From: CAYOCE01 sp964402405
GTDB lineage: Bacteria > Pseudomonadota > Alphaproteobacteria > UBA7879
Direction: 5' to 3'
DNA length: 49,644 nucleotides
Assembly: GCA_964402405.1 (NCBI GenBank)
Contig: CAYOCE010000003.1
Location: 1-49,644 of the forward strand
Part shown: positions 1 through 8,417 of the stretch, in pieces
Position numbering within the stretch: the stretch's first letter is position 1
Layout of the letters: each line of letters begins with the position of its first letter
Program-made: the position numbers and the translations under genes
Notes under the pieces: model-generated
What the model was told of the DNA's origin: nothing
The model's input: the letters and a program-made list of their open reading frames with translations, nothing else
Databases searched by the model: none

Positions 1-111
1 ACTAGCTCTTCTATAGCAGAAACTAAGTTTTTAGTCAAATTCACCCTTGAAATAATAAGAGGAACTATTTAATTCACAAAAAAGGAAAAATAGTAAGAAA
101 TTCTATGATAC

Positions 112-318
112 TTAAGCAATAATATCCGGGAGTTGGCTTTCTAGTCTTTGAATTTGGTCTTTGAGGGTGGTTTTTTCTTTTCGGGCCTGTTGAATGCCAC
201 AATAATCTAAAATGGAATTACGCATCATCATGAGAATCTGATGATCCAAATCCTTATAAACCTTCTGGAGGCGCTTGATTTCTTGTCTTACATTTTCAAT
301 ATTTAGCATGACTTTCAC
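112..318 (-). CDS. YdcH-like DUF465 small coiled-coil protein
   Basis: A 68-residue, highly charged, entirely helical-looking protein. The N-terminal half (RQEIKRLQKVYKDLDHQI) and the C-terminal half (KEKTTLKDQIQRLESQL) are two amphipathic helices, with the K-x-x-LKD-x-I pattern that closes DUF465/YdcH proteins, a family common in alphaproteobacteria and without an established function. It has no signal peptide and no cysteine cluster apart from one Cys. It is divergent from the phosphofructokinase gene, with about 115 bp between the starts. The family call rests on pattern memory; SlyX-like or ZapA-like coiled coils are alternatives. Confidence 0.6.
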   Translation of the reverse strand: MKVMLNIENVRQEIKRLQKVYKDLDHQILMMMRNSILDYCGIQQARKEKTTLKDQIQRLESQLPDIIA

Positions 319-435
319 CCTTTACATGTTATATAGTGTTCCTGTTTCCAGATTTCAAGGTCTTCAATATTGACCGGAAGTGTAGTACATTTTTAAACAT
401 TAGGCAATAGGTTTTTAAACGTCAGGGTAAATAAA

Positions 436-1515
436 ATGGCAAAGCGTATCGGTATTCTAACAAGCGGTGGGGATTGTGCTGGGTTAAACGCCGTCATTCG
501 GGCGGTTGTTTATGCATCTTTAAACCGCGGATGGCAGGTGATTGGCATTCGTCATGGTATCCAGGGATTGATGGAGCGCCCCCTGCTAACCATGAATTTG
601 GATGAGACCTTTGGGGGCCTGGGGGCGGGTATGCTCTATACCGGCGGAACTATTTTAGGGTCCATCCAACGGGGTGGCACCCTCATTAAGTTGCCTTCTG
701 ATCCTAAAAACCAGCACGTGGCGGCACAAATAGTCGAGGGATATAAATTATTGAACTTGGATGCCCTGATCGTGATTGGGGGGGATGGCAGCATCAGAAC
801 CATGGCGGCGATCTCTGAAGGTACCCCCATGAACGTGATATGTATTCCCAAAACCATTGATAATGATATTGAAAATACGGAATCCGTTGGATTTACAACA
901 GCCGTCAATGTGGCAACCGAAGCCTTGGATCGCCTGCAACCCACCGCAGCAAGCCACAGCCGCATCATGATCCTAGAGGTCATGGGACGGGATGCGGGGC
1001 ATATTGCCCTGAATGCAGGCATTGCAGGGGGAGCCGATGTGATTTTGATCCCAGAAATCCCCTACCATCCTGACAATATCATTCAGAAGATTAAAAAACT
1101 CCGAGATAAAGGACGCAATTTTGGGTTGATCGTGGTGGCAGAATCCGCCAAAGAACAAGGAAAAAGCGCCACCATGGTTACCTACAAGGCAGGGGAAACC
1201 CGCTATGGCGGTGTGGGGCATGCCCTTTGTGATTATTTGGCCACTCGTATGGATGCAGAGGTCCGCGTTACCGTTTTAGGCCATGTGCAACGCGGCGGAC
1301 AGCCTTCCCCCAAAGATCGCATTCTAGCAACATGTCTGGGAACTCACGCGGTTGAAATGGTTGAACAAAATCGCTTTGGACGAATGGCAGCCTATCAAGA
1401 TCAGGGAATCACAGATATTCCCCTAAAGGACGCCATTAAAACCTATAGATCCGTTGATATTAACGGAGAGATGGTGCGCACGGCCCGGGAATTGGGCATT
1501 TCCTTCGGGGATTAA
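436..1515 (+). CDS. pfkA: 6-phosphofructokinase (group III type)
   Basis: Phosphorylates fructose 6-phosphate to the 1,6-bisphosphate in cytosolic glycolysis. The 359 residues show the nucleotide loop GGDCAGLN (11-18), GGDGS (about 115-119), the catalytic PKTIDND (about 138-144) and MGRDAGH (about 183-189). The Gly in GGDGS (GGDD in most pyrophosphate enzymes) favours ATP as donor. The Lys of PKTIDND (Gly in the E. coli enzyme) is typical of group III and PPi-dependent PFKs. The donor is therefore inferred, not proven. Many alphaproteobacteria lack PFK and use the Entner-Doudoroff route, so its presence points to a working upper EMP pathway. Monocistronic, followed by a palindromic repeat. 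Confidence 0.9.
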   Translation: MAKRIGILTSGGDCAGLNAVIRAVVYASLNRGWQVIGIRHGIQGLMERPLLTMNLDETFGGLGAGMLYTGGTILGSIQRGGTLIKLPSDPKNQHVAAQIVEGYKLLNLDALIVIGGDGSIRTMAAISEGTPMNVICIPKTIDNDIENTESVGFTTAVNVATEALDRLQPTAASHSRIMILEVMGRDAGHIALNAGIAGGADVILIPEIPYHPDNIIQKIKKLRDKGRNFGLIVVAESAKEQGKSATMVTYKAGETRYGGVGHALCDYLATRMDAEVRVTVLGHVQRGGQPSPKDRILATCLGTHAVEMVEQNRFGRMAAYQDQGITDIPLKDAIKTYRSVDINGEMVRTARELGISFGD

Positions 1516-1609
1516 CGACCTACGTTTTTTTAAAAAGAGATGATTAAATTTCTTTAAAAAAAATTTAAAGTCGTATATGGTAAATTGTGCTAAGAATTTG
1601 AATCCCAAT

Positions 1610-1708
1610 GAACCACCCCGGCGAAAGCCGGGGTCCATGGAGTGGATATGGATCCCGATTTCTCGGCTACGCCTATCGGCTATGCCGTGGCGAGTCATCG
1701 GGATGGCG
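1610..1708. repeat. Palindromic intergenic repeat, family A (copy 1)
   Basis: Left arm ACCACCCCGGCGAAAGCCGG, a spacer containing a GGATCC-like core, and a right arm ending in a diverged CGGGATGG. The right half carries the extra module GGCTATGCCGTGGCGAGTC, also found at about 37840. It lies between pfkA and trcR. Translated, the arms give the nonsense string DPGFRRGG, which produces spurious ORFs. Confidence 0.8.
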
Positions 1709-1746
1709 AAGAAGCAGTATAAACATAAGATTAGGAGCGTATAGAT

Positions 1747-2828
1747 ATGTCAGGCCCCTTAATGCCCAAGGCAACAGCTGTTTGGTTATTGGATAACTCA
1801 ACACTAACATTTGAACAAATTGGTGCGTTTTGCAATCTGCATCCCCTCGAGGTGCAGGCGATTGCTGATGGGGAGTTGGCCCAGGGAATCGTGGGGATGG
1901 ACCCCATCACCACCGGTCAATTACTCCGCGAGGAAATCAAGCGTTGCGAGGCTGACCCTGCGCAAAGATTACAACTTTTGATCTCAACCGACCAAAGAAA
2001 GAGAACAAGTTCTGGGGCGCGGTATACGCCTATTGCAAGACGTCAAGATCGTCCTAATGCCATTTACTGGTTATTAAAAAGCTATCCAACCCTGACAGAT
2101 GCCCAAATTGGTAAATTGGTTGGCACAACAAAATCTACAATCGATTTGATTCGCACTCGTAAACACTGGAATATGCAAAATATAAAGGGGGAAAGCCCTG
2201 TGATGCTGAGCATTTGCTCCCAACAGGAAATAGATGAGATGGTTGCCCGCAATGAAAAAAAAGCAAATCCTGTAATAAAGGTAAAGACAGAGAAGAAAAA
2301 AAGAGTTATTATTAAGAAGAAAGTAACTATTAAAAAAGAAAAGGGGAGAAAAATGGAAGTTAAAAAATCAACTAAGAAACCTGCAGCTAAAAAAGCTACA
2401 GCCAAGAAATCTGTTGTGAAGAAGGTGGCAAAGCCTGCTGCTAAGAAACCTGTTGTGAAGAAGGCAGTAGCTAAGAAACCAGCTGTTAAAAAAGCAACAA
2501 AGCCAGCAGCTAAAAAGGCTGTTGTGAAGAAAGTCGCAGCTAAGAAACCAGCTGTTAAGAAGGTTGCAAAGCCTGCGGCTAAGAAACCTGCTGTTAANNN
2601 NNNNNNNNNNNNNNNNNNNNNNNNNNNNNNNNNNNNNNNNNNNNNNNNNNNNNNNNNNNNNNNNNNNNNNNNNNNNNNNNNNNNNNNNNNNNNNNNNAGA
2701 AACCAGCTGTTAAGAAGGTTGCAAAGCCTGCGGCTAAGAAACCTGCTGTTAAAAAGGTTGCAAAGCCTGCGGCTAAGAAACCTGCTGTTAAAAAAGCAGT
2801 AGCGAAGAAGCCTGCTGCTAAGAAATAA
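1747..2828 (+). CDS. trcR: TrcR-type DUF1013 regulator with histone H1-like tail
   Basis: Residues 1-165 match DUF1013, the alphaproteobacterial cell-cycle regulator TrcR. The opening MPKATAVWLLDN, the helix-turn-helix-like TFEQIGAFCNLHPLEVQAIA and the EEIKRCEADP block are family hallmarks, and a second HTH-like stretch (TDAQIGKLVGTTKSTIDLIR) follows near 117-136. From about residue 171 the protein becomes a Lys/Ala/Pro/Val repeat (AKKPAVKK, KPAAKK units) like histone H1 or bacterial H1-like proteins, so it probably binds DNA nonspecifically. An AGGAG lies upstream of the ATG. The tail contains 100 N. The reading frame on either side does not join through the gap as written, but removing the N run plus one 55-bp flank copy gives 927 bp, an open 308-residue protein ending KPAAKK. 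The true repeat number is unknown. Confidence 0.85.
2598..2697. other. Assembly gap (100 N) flanked by identical 55-bp copies
   Basis: The 55 bases before the gap (2543-2597) are identical to the 55 bases after it (2698-2752). This is the signature of a scaffolder joining two contigs that share a k-mer overlap. It falls in the repeated tail of trcR, so extra repeat units may also be missing. Confidence 0.85.
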
Positions 2829-2857
2829 GTAGCACTTCGAAGTTGACATAATTATAG

Positions 2858-3012
2858 CCCATCCCGACGAAAGTGGTCGTGGACCATCCCGGCGAAAGCC
2901 GGGATCCATTTGATCAATACGCCTTATGGGCCCTTTTTTTTCAACGGGGTAACCTGAAGGTCACTTTCACCGGGGTGGCCCGTTAAAGGCCACTTTCATC
3001 AGAGTGCTCAGA
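2858..3012. repeat. Palindromic intergenic repeat, family A (compound copy 2)
   Basis: Two nested, diverged units: CATCCCGGCGAAAGCCGGG with GATCCATT, then CACTTTCACCGGGGTGGCCC and AAAGGCCACTTTCATC. It fills the gap between trcR and the DUF502 gene and may act as a transcript end through its hairpins. Confidence 0.65.
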
Positions 3013-3055
3013 GAATGACACCTCTCTTTGGCGCAACCCCCTTAAGGACATAACT

Positions 3056-3712
3056 ATGAACAAAGAACTCCTCCAAAAACTTCGGGCCTACTTTTTTTCA
3101 GGATTGCTAGTCACAACGCCTATTTTGATTACTTTCTATGTCATATGGTGGTTGGTTACTTCTACTGATCAATGGGTTCAGAAATTTTTGCCCTCAGGGT
3201 TCTTTAAAATCCCCGCACTCCCTTTTATTATTCCTGGTTTTGGGCTGTTGATTGTGACTCTATCTCTTTTAGCCATGGGCGCCCTCACCAAAGGAGTCCT
3301 GGGGAAATTTTTCCTAAAAAAAGGAGAGGAAATTTTAGATAAACTCCCTGTGGCCCGCAGCATTTACACAGGCACCAAGCAAATGATGGAGGCCTTTATT
3401 GGGGATGGCAAACAATCTTTTCGCGAAGTCGCCTTGATCGAATACCCCCGCAAAGGTATTTGGTCCTTATGTTTTGTGACGGGCAATACCCATGGAGAGG
3501 TCCAGCTAAAAACATCTGACCAAGTCATTAATGTGTTCCTACCAACCACCCCCAACCCTACCTCGGGCTATCTCCTATTCATCCCAAAGGACGAAGTTCA
3601 TATTTTAGAAATGTCTGTGGAAGATGGCATTAAAATGATTGTCTCTGCCGGCATTGTCACCCCAACTTTCAAACCGAAGAAGAAGGTTAAGGTTGTAGAT
3701 CCTAAGAAATAA
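3056..3712 (+). CDS. DUF502 family inner-membrane protein
   Basis: 218 residues with two N-terminal membrane segments, about 14-34 (FFSGLLVTTPILITFYVIWW) and 52-75 (LPFIIPGFGLLIVTLSLLAMGAL). A soluble region with the conserved IPVARSIY-like stretch (here LPVARSIYTGTKQMMEAF) and a PNPTSGYLLFIP block follow; both are typical of DUF502. AAGGA precedes the ATG at good spacing. The biochemical function of the family is not established. The lysine-rich C-terminus (PKKKVKVVDPKK) should be cytoplasmic. Confidence 0.85.
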   Translation: MNKELLQKLRAYFFSGLLVTTPILITFYVIWWLVTSTDQWVQKFLPSGFFKIPALPFIIPGFGLLIVTLSLLAMGALTKGVLGKFFLKKGEEILDKLPVARSIYTGTKQMMEAFIGDGKQSFREVALIEYPRKGIWSLCFVTGNTHGEVQLKTSDQVINVFLPTTPNPTSGYLLFIPKDEVHILEMSVEDGIKMIVSAGIVTPTFKPKKKVKVVDPKK

Positions 3713-3750
3713 GAGAAAAAAGTTTCTTTACCTTTCTATTTTTACCCTGT

Positions 3751-3775
3751 AAATTGGGAATATGATTCCCAATTT
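3751..3775. terminator. Perfect hairpin after the DUF502 gene
   Basis: AAATTGGGAA and TTCCCAATTT pair perfectly around a 5-nt loop. No U-tract follows on either strand, so termination is possible but unproven. Confidence 0.4.
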
Positions 3776-3822
3776 GCGAGGTAAAGTGCCCTTAGGCTTC
3801 CATCAGCATTACAGGTAACTTT

Positions 3823-4389
3823 ATGAATCAATCCCTCTCCAAATCAGATTTACGCATCCACCTAAAACAAAAAAGGCACGATTTTCATATATCCTGTGAT
3901 CAGCTGCTCGTGGCAAATCAATTAAAGGAAACCTTCTTACAACACATCCCCCTTAAGCCCCATCAAAAAATTACAGGGTATCTCCCTATTAATAGTGAAA
4001 TAAGCCCCCTCCCCCTGTTACAGTATTTAGAATCTAGAGGATATACATTGGGAATGCCCAAGGTTGAAAATGATACTCTGATATTTCTAGAGTGGGCATC
4101 TACGACCCCTTTAGCCAAAGGAAATTTTGGTACTTTGGAACCGTCTTCTGGAAACACCCTAACGCCCGATATCATTTTAATGCCCCTGTTGGGGTTTGAT
4201 GAGGCGGGTAATCGATTAGGATATGGTCGAGGGCATTATGACAAGGCTCTTGCTACTTTTTCACAGGAAAAAACTCCGTTAAAAATTGGATTGGCCTACA
4301 ATATTCAAAGGCTAGACTACATTCCAGCAGAATCCCATGATGAAAAATTAGATTGGGTGATTACCCCCACCCGAGCTTGGAAGTTTTAA
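3823..4389 (+). CDS. 5-formyltetrahydrofolate cyclo-ligase
   Basis: Converts 5-formyl-THF to 5,10-methenyl-THF using ATP, salvaging folate. The 188 residues have the N-terminal K-x-x-LR-like start (KSDLRIHLKQKR), the substrate segment ITGYLPINSEISPLPLL, and the C-terminal signature LMPLLGFDEAGNRLGYGRGHYDKAL, of which GYGRGHYD is the nucleotide-binding loop. Length is normal for the family. It is separated from the DUF502 gene by a hairpin and a short spacer, and a weak AGGTAA precedes the ATG. Confidence 0.92.
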   Translation: MNQSLSKSDLRIHLKQKRHDFHISCDQLLVANQLKETFLQHIPLKPHQKITGYLPINSEISPLPLLQYLESRGYTLGMPKVENDTLIFLEWASTTPLAKGNFGTLEPSSGNTLTPDIILMPLLGFDEAGNRLGYGRGHYDKALATFSQEKTPLKIGLAYNIQRLDYIPAESHDEKLDWVITPTRAWKF

Positions 4390-4498
4390 AAACTTCTTTA
4401 AAATATATGTATAAAAAAATACAAATATTTACAAAATAAATAAAAAATGATATTATATAAATATATAATAACTTTTTTGGGAGAAAAAAATATTAATA

Positions 4499-4699
4499 TT
4501 GACAATGATTTGTTTAGTATCTGGAGTTTCTCAGGTTTCCCTTGCCACCAAAGGAGGCGGTACAGATGCCAGCGGAGGCACTATAGGCGGTTACAACCCT
4601 TGTGTCGCACATCTAAACGATCCTACTACTTTAGAAAGCTGCTGTACTGAAAAAAAAGGGGCGGGGAGGGCATGCCACCCATCAACAAATAACATCTAA
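4499..4699 (+). CDS. Small secreted Cys-containing peptide, unusual start
   Basis: Unrecognised, 60-odd residues. The frame upstream of the first ATG (4505) reads KKILILTMICLVSGVSQVSLA, a convincing Sec signal peptide, but no ATG begins it. The usable starts are TTG 4499 or a non-standard codon nearer the GGGAGAAAA ribosome site at 4479-4487. The predicted mature part (TKGGGTDASGGTIGGYNPC, then CC and a final C) is Gly-rich with four cysteines. A strong terminator lies 50 bp downstream, which supports a real transcription unit. Alternatives are a decayed start codon or a sequencing error; the overlapping frame from 4447 looks non-coding. Confidence 0.45.
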   Translation: MTMICLVSGVSQVSLATKGGGTDASGGTIGGYNPCVAHLNDPTTLESCCTEKKGAGRACHPSTNNI

Positions 4700-4750
4700 A
4701 AAAATATAAATTTTCAACTTTTATAGAAAATTTTTCTAAATAAATATAAG

Positions 4751-4798
4751 AATCCAGGAATAATTTGGTTTGTGACCGATTCAATTCCTGGATTTTTT
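4751..4798 (+). terminator. Rho-independent terminator
   Basis: An 11-bp perfect stem (AATCCAGGAAT / ATTCCTGGATT) with a 22-nt loop, followed by TTTTATTTT. It ends the transcript of the small secreted peptide. The remaining 4799-5070 holds a diverged palindrome around 4900-4945 (GGAATGGTCTTTAGGCCATT) and no gene that I can see. Confidence 0.8.
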
Positions 4799-5070
4799 AT
4801 TTTCTAATGTTACAGAAGATCGTGACTATTCTATCTCTCAGCAACCACAAAAACCATTCTGCCAAAAATGAGGTTCATTTAGCCATCGGATCGGGATTTC
4901 TCTGGAATGGTCTTTAGGCCATTTTCCTCGGAATGATTCAAAAGCTACGCCCCAATCTCTCTAATACCCCCTTATAATCTCAAGAATTCAAAAACTTGCA
5001 AAATTTAAACAATTTCTATAGGATAGGGAAGATAGTTTATAAATTTAGGATTTGAGATTAGAGAGAGCAG

Positions 5071-5622
5071 ATGTTCATTCAATGTGAAGAAACCCCCAAT
5101 CCCTTAACCCTAAAGTTTCTGCCTGGTGAAGTTTTATTGGACCAGGGGACGCTAGAGTTTAAATCTGCTGAGGATGCCTGTCAGTCCCCATGGGCTGCCT
5201 CGTTATTTCAAATCAAAGGCATTCAAGGGGTATTTATTGGATACGATTTCATCTCTGTTACCAAAACAGCTGATCAAGAATGGTCCATTCTAAAGCCTTT
5301 GATTTTGGGGCGATTAATGGAAAATTTGACATCCCATACCCCTATTGTACAAAACCAAGAAACCTTAGAGATAGAGACATCTGAAGAAGATGCAAAAATT
5401 GTAGCAGAAATTCGGGAATTGTTGGATACGCGTGTTAGGCCTGCCGTTGCCATGGATGGGGGAGATATTTCCTTTGCTGGATTTGAGGATGGAATTGTGT
5501 ATGTACGCCTTAAGGGGGCGTGTTCTGGTTGTCCCAGCTCTACGGTGACCCTAAAGAGCGGTATTGAAAGTATGCTCAGGCACTATGTGCCCGAGGTCGT
5601 TTCTGTTCAAGAAGTAGCTTAA
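5071..5622 (+). CDS. NFU-type Fe-S cluster scaffold protein
   Basis: A carrier of Fe-S clusters to client apoproteins. The N-terminal Nfu_N domain (about 1-90) opens with the classic TPNPLTLKFLPG motif. The C-terminal NifU domain (about 110-180) has DGGDISF and the cluster-binding CSGCPSS, with CxxC intact. This two-domain layout matches alphaproteobacterial and mitochondrial NFU1 rather than E. coli NfuA. The start is preceded by GAGAGAGCAG. It lies upstream of a cell-wall hydrolase with a 70-bp gap, and lipA, a known client type for NFU proteins, is in the same window but far away. Confidence 0.92.
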   Translation: MFIQCEETPNPLTLKFLPGEVLLDQGTLEFKSAEDACQSPWAASLFQIKGIQGVFIGYDFISVTKTADQEWSILKPLILGRLMENLTSHTPIVQNQETLEIETSEEDAKIVAEIRELLDTRVRPAVAMDGGDISFAGFEDGIVYVRLKGACSGCPSSTVTLKSGIESMLRHYVPEVVSVQEVA

Positions 5623-5692
5623 AAGAAAGATTTCTATGGAAAAAAGTAAAAACATACCTATATTACCTATAGAAAGATAAAGGGAGGGATAC

Positions 5693-6187
5693 GTGAAAAT
5701 CATTAAAACCAGGCTTTTTACTTTACTAGTAGGCATTCTACTGACCATCGGCACAGTTATGGCAGCAGGACCTTTATCAAATGTTATTTCTCAAAACCTT
5801 AGTAACAAAGATATGGATATCCTTATTAAAACAGTTGTGGGGGAATCTCGGGGCGAGAATATGAAGGGCATGCAAGCAGTGGCTGAAGTCATCTTAAATC
5901 GAGTCAGAGATGACCGCTTTCCCAGCACGGTTTCGGAGGTATGCCTCCAACCAAAACAGTTTTCTTGCTGGAACAAAAGAGATCATAATCGCTCTAAAAT
6001 AAATGGCCTTAGTAGCCAAAGTCGTTTTTATAGAATGGCAAAATTAGCTGTAAACAAGGCTCTTTATGAACGTCGGGTTTTACCTGAAAATGTAACCCAT
6101 TTCCATACCCGAGCTGTCTCTCCCGGTTGGGCACAAGGTAAAAAGCCTGTTGCTAGAATCAAGCAGCATGTGTTCTACTCCGCATAG
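5693..6187 (+). CDS. SleB-like cell wall hydrolase (Hydrolase_2)
   Basis: A periplasmic peptidoglycan hydrolase of the SleB/CwlJ catalytic family. It starts at GTG with GGGAGGG just upstream. Residues 1-24 form a signal peptide (MKIIKTRLFTLLVGILLTIG, then VMA). The catalytic part contains VVGESRGENMKGMQAVAEV with its conserved Glu, ILNRVRDDRFPSTVSEVC and QFSCWN, followed by FHTRAVSPGWA and the closing HVFY. These are the standard order and motifs of the family. At 164 residues it is the bare domain with no peptidoglycan-binding module. A role in wall remodelling is inferred. Confidence 0.88.
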   Translation: MKIIKTRLFTLLVGILLTIGTVMAAGPLSNVISQNLSNKDMDILIKTVVGESRGENMKGMQAVAEVILNRVRDDRFPSTVSEVCLQPKQFSCWNKRDHNRSKINGLSSQSRFYRMAKLAVNKALYERRVLPENVTHFHTRAVSPGWAQGKKPVARIKQHVFYSA

Positions 6188-6258
6188 GAATTTAATTGAC
6201 ACTACAAGCGACTTATGTAAGCGTAGGACGTGATTTTTAAAGAATAAAGGTTTGATTA

Positions 6259-6735
6259 ATGGTGTCTAAAATACGTCTTTTATGTTGTCTTGCTCTAGTC
6301 CTGCTTGCCGGTGCTGGGTGTTCCCCTACCCTTCATATCAGGGGAAATCTGCCAGATGAAAAGGATCTTGCAAAGGTTCAGGCAGGGGTTCACACAAAGG
6401 AACAAGTATTAACTCTATTGGGCCCTCCCTCTACTACGGAAAACTTCTCTGGAAATTATTGGGTATATATCGGCGAAAAAACGTCCGATGTTGCCTTTTT
6501 CCGACCAGAGGTTCTCAAGCGATATGTTACCTTTATATCCTTTGATGACAATGGTGTTGTGACCTCTATCACGACAGATGACGCAAGTCAGGGAGAAACT
6601 GTAGAAAGTGTGGGTCGCGTGACCCCAACCATGGGTCGAGATCCGAGCTTGTTTAAAGAAATATTTGCTGTTGGTAAGATTGACCAGGCAAAACACCAAC
6701 GTGGCGGGCGTGCAGCTCAGTATGCAGGCCGGTAG
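6259..6735 (+). CDS. bamE: Outer-membrane assembly lipoprotein BamE (SmpA/OmlA)
   Basis: A small lipoprotein of the BAM complex that inserts beta-barrels into the outer membrane. A signal peptide with lipobox LAGAGC gives lipidation at about Cys21. The family core follows: IRGNLPDEKDLAKVQAGVHTKEQVLTLLGPPSTT, then YWVYIGE and VTFISFDDNGVVTSI. The C-terminal extension (about 120-158), ending QRGGRAAQYAGR, is longer than E. coli BamE, as in other alphaproteobacteria. It has its own short leader and is followed by a family B palindrome. Confidence 0.9.
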   Translation: MVSKIRLLCCLALVLLAGAGCSPTLHIRGNLPDEKDLAKVQAGVHTKEQVLTLLGPPSTTENFSGNYWVYIGEKTSDVAFFRPEVLKRYVTFISFDDNGVVTSITTDDASQGETVESVGRVTPTMGRDPSLFKEIFAVGKIDQAKHQRGGRAAQYAGR

Positions 6736-6762
6736 GGGTTTAAGAATTTAGAACGTTTTATT

Positions 6763-6933
6763 GTCATCCTCGCCAAGGGCGTATAGCCCGCCGGCGGGGA
6801 TCCAGGAAAAAAGGAGAACCTTTCACCGATGAAATCTCTTATAAAATAAGAGATTTCTGAAGATTCAAAAATACAGCGCTTTCTTTTTCTGGATCCCCGA
6901 ACCACTCCTTTAGGGAGTGGTCCGAGGATGACA
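6763..6933. repeat. Palindromic intergenic repeat, family B (copy 1)
   Basis: A long inverted repeat beginning GTCATCCTCGCCAAGGGC, then GCGGGGATCCAGGAAAAA. The right half mirrors it with TTTCTGGATCCCCG and ends CCGAGGATGAC. A second copy with the same ends lies at 11651-11774. It is distinct from the ACCACCCCGG family. Confidence 0.8.
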
Positions 6934-6979
6934 CCTTTATTTTTCAAAAAAAGATTCAAAACTTTGCCCCAAGGTACAT

Positions 6980-8347
6980 ATGCAAAAATTTCTACCCCTT
7001 AAGAACCAATATCACCAAGTTATCCAAGCAGTGCAGGATGCCGGGGGTAAACCCTTTTTTGTGGGCGGGTGTGTCCGGGATATTTTATTAGGAGAACCTA
7101 TAAAAGATGTGGATATAGAGGTCTATGGCCTTTACCATCAAGCCCTAAAAAAAGTACTTTTACCCTTAGGCGATGTGATTTTTGTGGGAAAAAGTTTTGG
7201 GGTTCTTAAAATACCTCACTTGAATCTAGACATTTCTTTGCCGCGCCTAGATCAAAAGGCTGATATAGGACATACGGGGTTCCTTATCACCACAGATCCA
7301 ACTCTGGATTTTAAAACAGCCACCAAACGCCGAGACCTAACCATCAATGCGATGGGATACGATCCCATAGAAAATGTTCTATTAGATCCCTATGGGGGAA
7401 TGAATGATTTGCAAAATAAGGTTTTAAAAGCGGTTGATTCTAAAACCTTTTGTGAGGATCCCTTGCGGGCCCTGCGGGTTGCAGGATTTGCAGCACGATT
7501 TCTAATGACCCCAGATTCAGAGCTTATTTCTCTTGCCAGTCAATGTCCTTTGAATGAATTATCTGCAGATCGTATCCAGGAAGAATTTTATAAATTGTTG
7601 GTTAAAGGGAAAAAACCCTCCCTTGGGTTTGAATTTTTACACGCAGCCCAGTTATTGAAATATTTCCCAGAGATCCAGGCCCTTCAAGGAACACTTCAGA
7701 ATCCCCTGTGGCACCCAGAAGGAGATGTTTGGGTTCACACCCTGATGGTGCTTGATATAGCCGCTAAATCGCCAGTGGATTTGTCTAAGAGATTCATGAT
7801 GATGTTGGCCCTTTTAGCCCATGATTTTGGAAAACCTTTGGTAACACATCAATTGCCAGATGGAGCCTGGTCTTCCAGGGGGCATGAGGGAGCCGGGATT
7901 AAGCCAACGCAGGTATTTTTAAAACGTTTAAACATCTCGGACACTCTTCAGAAACAAATTCTATGTTTGGTCAAACATCACTTAGCTCCTATTCTGTTGA
8001 TTAAACAACAGGCAGGTGATGGCGCTTTTCGGAGGCTTGCGCGGGAATTAGATCATGTGGGATTAACCCTGATGGACCTTGCGTGGCTTGCCCGGATGGA
8101 TCATTTGGGACGAACAACGGAGGATGCTATACAGAGCCTAGCCCCCACGGTTGATGCCTTTGAAACCCGCATCAAACAATTAAATCTGGAGACCGCCCCC
8201 AAGGACGTTGTTCAAGGCCGTGATTTAATTGAACGAGGCTTAGAACCAGGAAAGCACTTTTCCGAAATTTTAGAAAAATGCCGCAAAATACAGGATGATG
8301 AAGGACTACAAGATCCTCGCGTTATTTTGGAAAAGGCAGGAATTTAG
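6980..8347 (+). CDS. cca: CCA tRNA nucleotidyltransferase with HD domain
   Basis: Adds or repairs the 3' CCA of tRNAs. The class II polymerase head shows VGGCVRDILLGEPIKDVDIEV (GG and DxD metal ligands), RRDLTINAMGYDP and EDPLRALRVAGFAARF, all conserved in bacterial CCA-adding enzymes. Residues about 250-380 form an HD phosphohydrolase-like domain (HTLMVLDIAAKS, LLAHDFGKP). The 455 residues resemble E. coli-type multidomain enzymes, although the HD domain activity is inferred. A possible ATG at 6980 follows CCAAGGTACAT. It stands alone between a repeat and an oxidoreductase gene. Confidence 0.9.
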   Translation: MQKFLPLKNQYHQVIQAVQDAGGKPFFVGGCVRDILLGEPIKDVDIEVYGLYHQALKKVLLPLGDVIFVGKSFGVLKIPHLNLDISLPRLDQKADIGHTGFLITTDPTLDFKTATKRRDLTINAMGYDPIENVLLDPYGGMNDLQNKVLKAVDSKTFCEDPLRALRVAGFAARFLMTPDSELISLASQCPLNELSADRIQEEFYKLLVKGKKPSLGFEFLHAAQLLKYFPEIQALQGTLQNPLWHPEGDVWVHTLMVLDIAAKSPVDLSKRFMMMLALLAHDFGKPLVTHQLPDGAWSSRGHEGAGIKPTQVFLKRLNISDTLQKQILCLVKHHLAPILLIKQQAGDGAFRRLARELDHVGLTLMDLAWLARMDHLGRTTEDAIQSLAPTVDAFETRIKQLNLETAPKDVVQGRDLIERGLEPGKHFSEILEKCRKIQDDEGLQDPRVILEKAGI

Positions 8348-8417
8348 CCCCTCTTTTCTTTTTCTATTTTAAACCATTCCTCTTGAGAATTTTGTACATA
8401 TAGTATAGATAGATCTT

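Noticed and set aside
1423..1796. Short frames on both strands across the palindrome after pfkA
   Set aside because: Repeat-derived sequence (HPGESRGP, DPGFRRGG), overlapping pfkA and trcR ends.
2082..2909. Long minus-strand frame opposite trcR
   Set aside because: Mirror of the Lys/Ala repeat and gap; low complexity, no start context.
4447..4650. 67-residue frame overlapping the small secreted peptide
   Set aside because: Turns into Arg-rich nonsense after the first 30 codons; the alternative frame has the signal peptide.
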